Shown here: positions 28,192-32,204 of the stretch, piece by piece
Layout: each line of letters starts with the position of its first letter
How positions within the stretch are numbered: the first letter of the stretch is position 1
Source of the DNA: Nostoc indistinguendum CM1-VF10
GTDB taxonomy: Bacteria > Cyanobacteriota > Cyanobacteriia > Cyanobacteriales > Nostocaceae
DNA: 32,204 nt
NCBI GenBank assembly: GCA_019359215.1
Contig: JAHHHS010000083.1
Coordinates: forward strand, 1 to 32,204
Direction of reading: 5' to 3'
The notes under the pieces: model-generated
What the model saw: only the letters and a program-made list of their open reading frames with translations
Database searches by the model: none
Told to the model about the DNA's origin: nothing
Program-made: the position numbers and the translations under genes

Positions 28192-28722
28192 CTAAAACCG
28201 CTGTCGTTCTGCCAGCCAACTTTCCAATGCTTTTCTACGACACCGTGCTGATTCTGCTAGTCTTTGGACATCTCTTTCTCGCTCTGACTGGAACAAGTCC
28301 ACTATTTTTGCGGTTAAAACAAACACTGCTCTTTGTTTCACCACAGTAGGGACACTTGAGTGATGAACTTGCCATATACAAAGAGGTTTCCAACCGTGTG
28401 ATATTGGTTGTTCTATAGCCATAGCCTTCAAGTTTAGAGGCTCCTGGATAGCACAATAAGCCTTGTTAGTTTCGCTGGCAATTTTCTTGAATTTAAGCAT
28501 TTCAGCTTCTAGCTGATTACCCAAAGCGTTGATACGAGCAGCCAGAGAAGTTAGCTGTTGAATTCCTTGAGCAATCTCACCCTTTAGAGCCTGTCGCAGT
28601 TGCTCTTTTTGTAGTTCCGCTAGCTCCTTTTGTTGTTTGGCTAGAGCAGCTACGTCGTCTTGCAACTGGGTCAAATCAACATATTCATCAATTTCAAGTT
28701 GTTTAAATTGAATTTGAGACAT
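28192..28722 (-). CDS. Coiled-coil protein of unknown function
   Basis: A 176-residue acidic-basic protein that I do not recognise. Residues about 15-95 are strongly helical and rich in Gln, Glu, Lys and Ala (DVAALAKQQKELAELQKEQ, IQQLTSLAARINALGNQLEA), typical of a coiled coil. The C-terminal 40 residues (DLFQSERERDVQRLAESARC, RRKALESWL) are again charged and helical. No signal peptide, membrane segment or catalytic motif is visible. It lies between the response regulator and the FAAL on the same strand, so it could be a small operon member or an unrelated passenger. No strong ribosome-binding site precedes the ATG at 28722. The middle third (about 100-130) reads less like conserved protein and could contain a frame error. 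Confidence 0.55.
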   Translation of the reverse strand: MSQIQFKQLEIDEYVDLTQLQDDVAALAKQQKELAELQKEQLRQALKGEIAQGIQQLTSLAARINALGNQLEAEMLKFKKIASETNKAYCAIQEPLNLKAMAIEQPISHGWKPLCIWQVHHSSVPTVVKQRAVFVLTAKIVDLFQSERERDVQRLAESARCRRKALESWLAERQRF

Positions 28723-28861
28723 TGGGAAAAGTGGAAAATAAATCTTGTAATAAATAGTTGGCTTGAACGATTTTAAAAGAAAACTAGCTCCCTAAGAACG
28801 CTGTCATAATGAACAATAAAATATATAAGATGTGGTTCCAATAGCTTATCCTTTGATGGGG

Positions 28862-29683
28862 CTAACACTTCCTTGGCTCTTGTATCTGCTGAACTGTGCT
28901 GCGACCCACCGTTCTCCAGGCGTGGGGAGTCGTCCCGTGATGTTGACGAAACTGGCGGAAGAAATGAACCGCACACTGATAGCCTAATGCTTGTGCAATC
29001 GCCTCCACTTTTTCATCGGTTTCCAAGAGCAAGGAACGTGCTGCTGCCATGCGGCGTAAGATAATCCAGCTTTGTACAGTTTGTCCAGTTTGGCGTCCCA
29101 CCAAGTTAGTAAGGTAAGTTGAAGAGTAATCAACTGCAAGCGCCACGTCCCTCAGGGTAATTGAGCGGTGATAATTAGCCTCAATGAAGCGGAAGACCTC
29201 ACTCAACTGGGGTTCGGACGGAAAAATCGACTTCGAGACAGCCAGTTTTGTAGTTTCAGCTTCCGGTGCTTCTGCAACTGACTGAAACTGTGAAGTATAC
29301 CACTTGCGGAGGTTGGCTCGTTTTTCCAAGCAGGCTGCGATCGCCCCTAGTAATTCCTTTACCGTACAGGGCTTAGTAAGATAGTCATCCGCTCCCATCT
29401 CCATGCCTTGGCGGATTTCAGCCTTAGTACCCTTGGCAGTGAGAAAAATGAAGGGAATAATCGCTGTGACAGGGTCTTGACGCAGCGTACTTAGAACCCC
29501 ATAACCGTCGAGTTGGGGCATCATAATGTCACAAATCACCAAATCAGGCAACCCATCCTGTGCCCGCTGGACACCGACAAGACCATTTTCAGCACCGATA
29601 GTGTGGAAACCTTCAGCCTCAAGGGCTTCTATAAAGAGGTCTCGGTTCTGTGCCGAATCTTCAATCACCAGAATTTTTTCCAT
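28862..29683 (-). CDS. Response regulator, REC plus AraC-type DNA-binding domain
   Basis: A complete two-component response regulator of 273 residues. The receiver domain (1-120) has the acidic pair E8/D9, the phosphoacceptor D52 in CDIMMP, T82 in FLTAKG and K104 in YLTKP. The C-terminal 95 residues are an AraC/XylS double helix-turn-helix (ITLRDVALAVDYSSTYLTNL, IAQALGYQCAVHFFRQFRQH). The start at 29683 (MEKILVIEDS) is chosen because AGGAG lies 6 bases upstream; an upstream ATG at 29698 lacks one. It precedes the biosynthetic genes on the same strand and is a natural candidate to control them, but no sensor kinase is in the window. An IS4-type fragment starts about 20 bases upstream, so its own promoter may be displaced. 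Confidence 0.9.
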   Translation of the reverse strand: MEKILVIEDSAQNRDLFIEALEAEGFHTIGAENGLVGVQRAQDGLPDLVICDIMMPQLDGYGVLSTLRQDPVTAIIPFIFLTAKGTKAEIRQGMEMGADDYLTKPCTVKELLGAIAACLEKRANLRKWYTSQFQSVAEAPEAETTKLAVSKSIFPSEPQLSEVFRFIEANYHRSITLRDVALAVDYSSTYLTNLVGRQTGQTVQSWIILRRMAAARSLLLETDEKVEAIAQALGYQCAVHFFRQFRQHHGTTPHAWRTVGRSTVQQIQEPRKC

Positions 29684-29701
29684 TGTCTCTCCTACCATTT
29701 A

Positions 29702-30102
29702 CATACTGTGCGTGATGTACTTAAAAATTTAATAGATGGGATGTCAGAGGTATGGGTAAAGTTGGTAAATATTGGCGTATCCCGTGTAAATCAGCGCTCA
29801 CACAAGCTCGGCAGCGATTAGGAGCAAGAGTAATGAGCGATTTATTTCATCGGTTGGTAAGACCAATGGGCACAACTGAAACCTTAGAGGCATTTTTAAA
29901 TGGGCTACGAATTGTATACTAAAAACGGGTTGGAGCTTTACTTTTAAAATCCCTAAGAGATTAACAGGCAAAATTTACTTTGCCTAGGCAAAAGTCCAGC
30001 AATCAGCCGTTTTTAGTATAGTTATCGATGGTATTTGTTTCGATATTCCAGACAGTAATGAAAATGCCAGAGTTTTTGGTCGTCCCAGCAGCCCCCTGGG
30101 AC
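29702..30102 (+). pseudogene. IS4-family transposase fragment, frameshifted and split by a MITE
   Basis: The reading VRDVLKNLIDGMSEVWVK stops making sense at 29760, where one base is missing, and resumes as VGKYWRIPCKSALTQARQRL, LFHRLVRPMGTTETLEAFLN. At 29916 it is broken by a 102-base insertion. Removing the insertion with one TA copy restores GLRIVVIDGICFDIPDSNEN and ARVFGRPSSPLG in frame. This is the N-terminal domain and first catalytic Asp (VIDG) of an IS4-type DDE transposase. The rest is lost at about 30102, where lanthipeptide-leader sequence begins on the other strand. Inactive. Confidence 0.8.
29917..30018. mobile_element. 102-bp MITE with TA target duplication
   Basis: Perfect 12-base terminal inverted repeats, TACTAAAAACGG at the left and its complement at the right, are flanked by TA on both sides (29915-29916 and 30019-30020). 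The interior has a smaller palindrome, AGGCAAA...TTTGCCT, near 29968-29988, and no coding capacity. TA duplication is the hallmark of IS630/Tc1-mariner mobilisation. Excision in silico restores the host transposase reading frame exactly, which fixes the ends to the base. Confidence 0.85.
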
Positions 30103-30111
30103 ATTCACTTA

Positions 30112-30209
30112 GAGTCTGTCAAGAAACAACTTTTACAATTTGCCGCCTAAAAAGCTTACTGAGAAAGCATTTTAACTAAAAAGAAAGAAGATTGTTTTGT
30201 GACAAGCTC
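30112..30209. mobile_element. 98-bp MITE-like element, TTA flanked
   Basis: The imperfect terminal repeats GAGTCTGTCAAGAAACAAC and, complemented from the right end, GAGCTTGTCACAAAACAAT are flanked by TTA at 30109-30111 and 30210-30212. There is no coding capacity. The 3-bp TTA duplication suggests mobilisation by an IS5/IS1031-like transposase. It directly abuts the next element, sharing the middle TTA. Confidence 0.65.
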
Positions 30210-30212
30210 TTA

Positions 30213-30378
30213 GAGGCTGTTTGAAAAGTAATTGGCTGTGATTTTAAGTACTTCTAGATCCCCCCTAACCCCCCCCCTTAAAAAGGGGGGAACCGGAATC
30301 AAAGTCCCCCTTTTTAAGAGGAATTTAGGGGGATTTATAACGTTTTGCTACTAACAATAGGACTTTTCAAACATCCTC
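30213..30378. mobile_element. 166-bp MITE, TTA flanked
   Basis: The terminal repeats GAGGCTGTTTGAAAAGT (left) and GAGGATGTTTGAAAAGT (right, complemented) match at 16 of 17 positions. The flanks are TTA at 30210-30212 and 30379-30381. The interior is a large hairpin of C-rich and G-rich tracts (CCCCCCTAACCCCCC... and ...GGGGGATTT), a familiar cyanobacterial style. It is noncoding. Together with the preceding element it fills one target site inside the lanthipeptide-leader relic. Confidence 0.75.
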
Positions 30379-30454
30379 TTAGGCTGTTGCGATACTCTTC
30401 ATCTTTTCAAGCGCGAACAATATCGATATTTTCTTGTGACATAAAGTTCTCCTA

Positions 30455-30836
30455 ACTGAACAATTCAAATTTCAACGTTGTTTTGAGAGTCAAAAGCTGT
30501 GGCAAGCTGCTAGATAAACTTTTGCTGTTCGCCTTGCTTTTTGCCTCTATTATGTTGTCGTACCGAAAATTAAATTTTTCGCAGAATTTATGAATTCTTG
30601 CTATTATTCTACCTTTAGATATAAATGTTGCATAATTTTATAAAAAATAAAAATGGTTATATTAAACTTCTAAAACAGCTTCAGTGGTAGGACTTTCGAT
30701 GTAAAAATGTAACCATAAATTTAGTTATTTCCTACAACTAAATTAATTGTTGATACTTATTTCGGTAGATATAAAATAAAATTATATTTTTATTAATAAT
30801 TATTATCACAAAATTTTATATTAAATTTGTGCATTT
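30455..30836. other. AT-rich noncoding stretch
   Basis: About 380 bases upstream of the lanthipeptide relic, very AT-rich, with no credible frame on either strand. It may contain the relic's old promoter. The only structure seen is the inverted repeat at 30718-30744. Confidence 0.5.
30718..30744. repeat. AT-rich inverted repeat (9-bp stem)
   Basis: AATTTAGTT and AACTAAATT form a perfect 9-base stem around a 9-base loop. It is too AT-rich and lacks a clear U-tract context to be called a terminator with confidence. Confidence 0.4.
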
Positions 30837-30986
30837 TCAAGAAATACATTCGGTGGGGTGAGAAATAGGAATAAGTTCCAAACCAAGAGCCTGAGCTTTT
30901 TGCCGAAGGTTTTTGAGGATCATTTGGTACTTTTGCTCATAGTAGTCCATATCAGGATCAGAGTATTGCCCAACGCTTGTCCACAT
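30837..30986 (-). pseudogene. Transposase C-terminal remnant
   Basis: A 49-codon frame reading SVGQYSDPDMDYYEQKYQ, MILKNLRQKAQALGLELIP and a TGA at 30837. The pattern YYEQxYxxxxLKNLxxxAxxLGxxL resembles the C-terminal end of a common cyanobacterial transposase, but I cannot name the IS family with confidence. The catalytic part is absent. The ATG at 30984-30986 is an internal Met or chance start. Confidence 0.5.
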
Positions 30987-31108
30987 TTGGTATGAACAGT
31001 TAAATGGTTAGAAATTTTTTCTGAATTCCGCGAAAAACTTGAACTTGAGTCTGATAACTTTAGTGAGATAGTTAGAGTTGTGATGAAATCGGGCCCCTAG
31101 CTGTCTAA

Positions 31109-32096
31109 TTGGTATGTAAAGCAGGTAAGCTGAAAAAGGAATCTACCAGCAGCAAAAGAAGCGTGATAGTAAAGAAGCCACGTCATCGCCCACAACGAAG
31201 TTTTCTTGATGCCCAACGTATAATTGTGGAATGTGAGTTAGATAAGTGTATCCATTGTAACAAAAATTTAGTTAACCGCAGAGCCTGGCATATGCGTAAA
31301 ACCGTTCAAACCATGAGTGGAGCAGTGTTTGTAGCAGGTAAAAGCAAAGAATGTAAGAATCAGATCTGTACGCACTTTAATAAACACTACTACGCAAGTG
31401 GCGTATTGAAGTATAGCTTGCCCAGTAGTACTTATGGTTTAGATGTGCTGGCATTTATAGGTTGGCAACATGAACATGAACATCAACAGTTAATTGAGAT
31501 CCAAGAAAAGTTAAACCAACGTGGGATCGAAATTAATGAGCGGAACGTAGGCAAGCAAAACCCTTCAATTTCTGGCACTGTTGGGTGGAACGATTGCACA
31601 TACGCACTCGAAATTAGCTGCCACAGCCGATGAACATGGCGGTTTGATTTGGGCAATAGATGCCCTACAGGCAGAGGGTCATGGGACTTTGTTATACGTA
31701 CTATATGAAGTATTAAGTGGTACACTAGTCAGTGGAATTCAGTTACCCCAGGCACAAACACAACGGTTAATTGAGTGGCTGCAACCATATCAGAAGTTGC
31801 CTTATAAAGTGCTGGCAACTTTGTCAGATGGAGAAAAATCAATCATCGCTGCAATGAATTCAAGTTGGCCAAATGCACCACATCAGCGTTGTCAAGCCCA
31901 CTTTCTCAACAATTTGAGTGGATCTGTGCTGCCATTAGATACAAAGCTCCGACAACAATTAAAGGCAGACTTAGATAGACTGCCAAAAGTCCCTGAGTAC
32001 TCAGAAAGACCCCAAGACCCAAGGTCCGAACAGCAGCAAGACAATACCCCCTTTTTTCAGAAATTCCCTATTTGTACCTACCTGAGTTCGATGTAA
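31109..32096 (+). pseudogene. Transposase with N-terminal Cys cluster, frameshifted
   Basis: Two overlapping frames form one protein. The first reads CELDKCIHCNKNL...AGKSKECKNQICTHF, a probable zinc-binding region, then SSTYGLDVLAFIGWQHEHEH and GIEINERNVGK. Near 31553-31560 the frame shifts to LQFLALLGGTIAHTHSKLAA, then GGLIWAIDALQ, LATLSDGEKSIIAAM and HQRCQAHFLNNL. The D (IDALQ), D (SDGE) and CQxHFLNN spacing resembles Mutator-like DDE transposases, but I cannot name the IS family. The C-terminus after PEYSE looks out of frame or truncated. Upstream (about 31018-31100) another frame, FREKLELESDNFSEIVRVVM, ends at a TAG and may be the degraded N-terminal part or a first ORF of the same element. 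Confidence 0.65.
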
Positions 32097-32178
32097 ATAA
32101 AAAGTCTAAAAGTGAGTAATAGCATGACTTTTCTCAATAAGAATTGGTTGTTGAAAATAAAGGGTCACGCTAAAAAGT

Positions 32179-32202
32179 TTTCAAAAAATTAATTTTTTGA
32201 AA
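32179..32202. repeat. Perfect 24-bp AT-rich palindrome
   Basis: Each half is TTTCAAAAAATT and its exact complement, centred between 32190 and 32191. It lies about 80 bases beyond the transposase fragment and could be an IS end structure or a weak bidirectional terminator. The window ends two bases later, so its context is unknown. Confidence 0.5.
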
Positions 32203-32204
32203 TA

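Larger units (their letters stand above)
30103..30442 (-). pseudogene. Type II lanthipeptide precursor relic (mersacidin/lichenicidin-like leader)
   Basis: An ATG at 30442 has a strong ribosome-binding site (AGGAG six bases upstream, at 30449-30453). It reads MSQENIDIVRA, then TGA, then KDEEYRNSL. This fits the conserved start of cyanobacterial type II lantibiotic precursors (IxRAWKDxEYRxSLSE), with TGA in place of the Trp codon. After the Leu codon the frame meets two MITEs. Removing both with their extra TTA copies gives RNSLSE, which extends the family match, before IS4-type sequence begins at about 30102. The rest of the leader and the Ser/Thr/Cys core are gone. No modifying LanM enzyme is in the window. 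The family call is from memory of the motif; the nonsense codon and the insertions are read directly. Confidence 0.6.

Noticed and set aside
28235..28456. Overlapping frame with a CPYCGETK zinc-ribbon-like motif
   Set aside because: It overlaps the longer coiled-coil gene in another frame, lacks a second Cys pair and has no plausible fold. A frame error in this region remains possible but cannot be shown.
29702..29821. Independent small gene upstream of the regulator
   Set aside because: Its residues match the N-terminal domain of an IS4-type transposase that continues in the next frame.
30255..30330. C-rich/G-rich hairpin as terminator or riboswitch
   Set aside because: It lies wholly inside a MITE with matching terminal repeats, which explains it better.
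1..32204. CRISPR array, tRNA or rRNA genes
   Set aside because: No regular repeat-spacer pattern and no recognisable tRNA or rRNA sequence was seen by eye on either strand.

Overview
The window looks like chromosome from a filamentous cyanobacterium, probably Nostocales. At least nine HIP1 octamers (GCGATCGC) are present, the transposase types are familiar from Nostoc-like genomes, and the modular synthetase is of a kind typical of that group. Nearly all real genes lie on the minus strand. Both edges are packed with broken mobile elements.

Layout, right to left, in the direction of transcription. From 32.2 to 29.7 kb is a mobile-element graveyard: a frameshifted transposase, a transposase tail, a relic of a type II lanthipeptide leader split by two abutting MITEs, and an IS4-family transposase fragment carrying a third MITE. 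At 29.7-28.9 kb is an intact REC-AraC response regulator, followed at 28.7-28.2 kb by a coiled-coil protein of unknown function. The biosynthetic block follows: a fatty-acyl-AMP ligase plus ACP (26.1-28.1 kb, internal deletion), a cytochrome P450 (24.9-26.1 kb, frameshifted), a 3192-residue PKS/NRPS hybrid KS-AT-ACP-aminotransferase-monooxygenase-C-A-T (15.2-24.8 kb, intact), a condensation domain cut at its end, a second condensation domain fused to a TauD/SyrP-type dioxygenase (11.6-14 kb), an NRPS cut off inside its A domain by an IS630 fragment (9.2-11.5 kb), and an intact NRPS C-A-T-C-A-T-E (1.2-8.9 kb) whose specificity residues read Gln then Ser, the Ser epimerised. Left of 1.15 kb are scraps of a C domain, an IS701-type transposase, an RND exporter and the start of another IS.

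Together the genes describe a lipopeptide pathway. A free fatty acid is activated as acyl-AMP and loaded on an ACP, extended by one malonyl unit, beta-aminated and probably alpha-hydroxylated on the PKS, then joined to amino acids including Gln and D-Ser, with one residue possibly beta-hydroxylated. The PKS/NRPS architecture is that of the puwainaphycin/minutissamide type, related to iturin/mycosubtilin synthetases. No thioesterase or intact exporter is present.

The main conclusion is that this is a decaying cluster. Independent lesions hit the FAAL, the P450, the C/C junction and the second NRPS, while the two largest synthetase genes remain open. Either the loss is recent, or some lesions are assembly errors. 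The least expected item is the small lanthipeptide-leader relic at 30.1-30.44 kb, which becomes a recognisable leader reading frame when the two MITEs are removed in silico.
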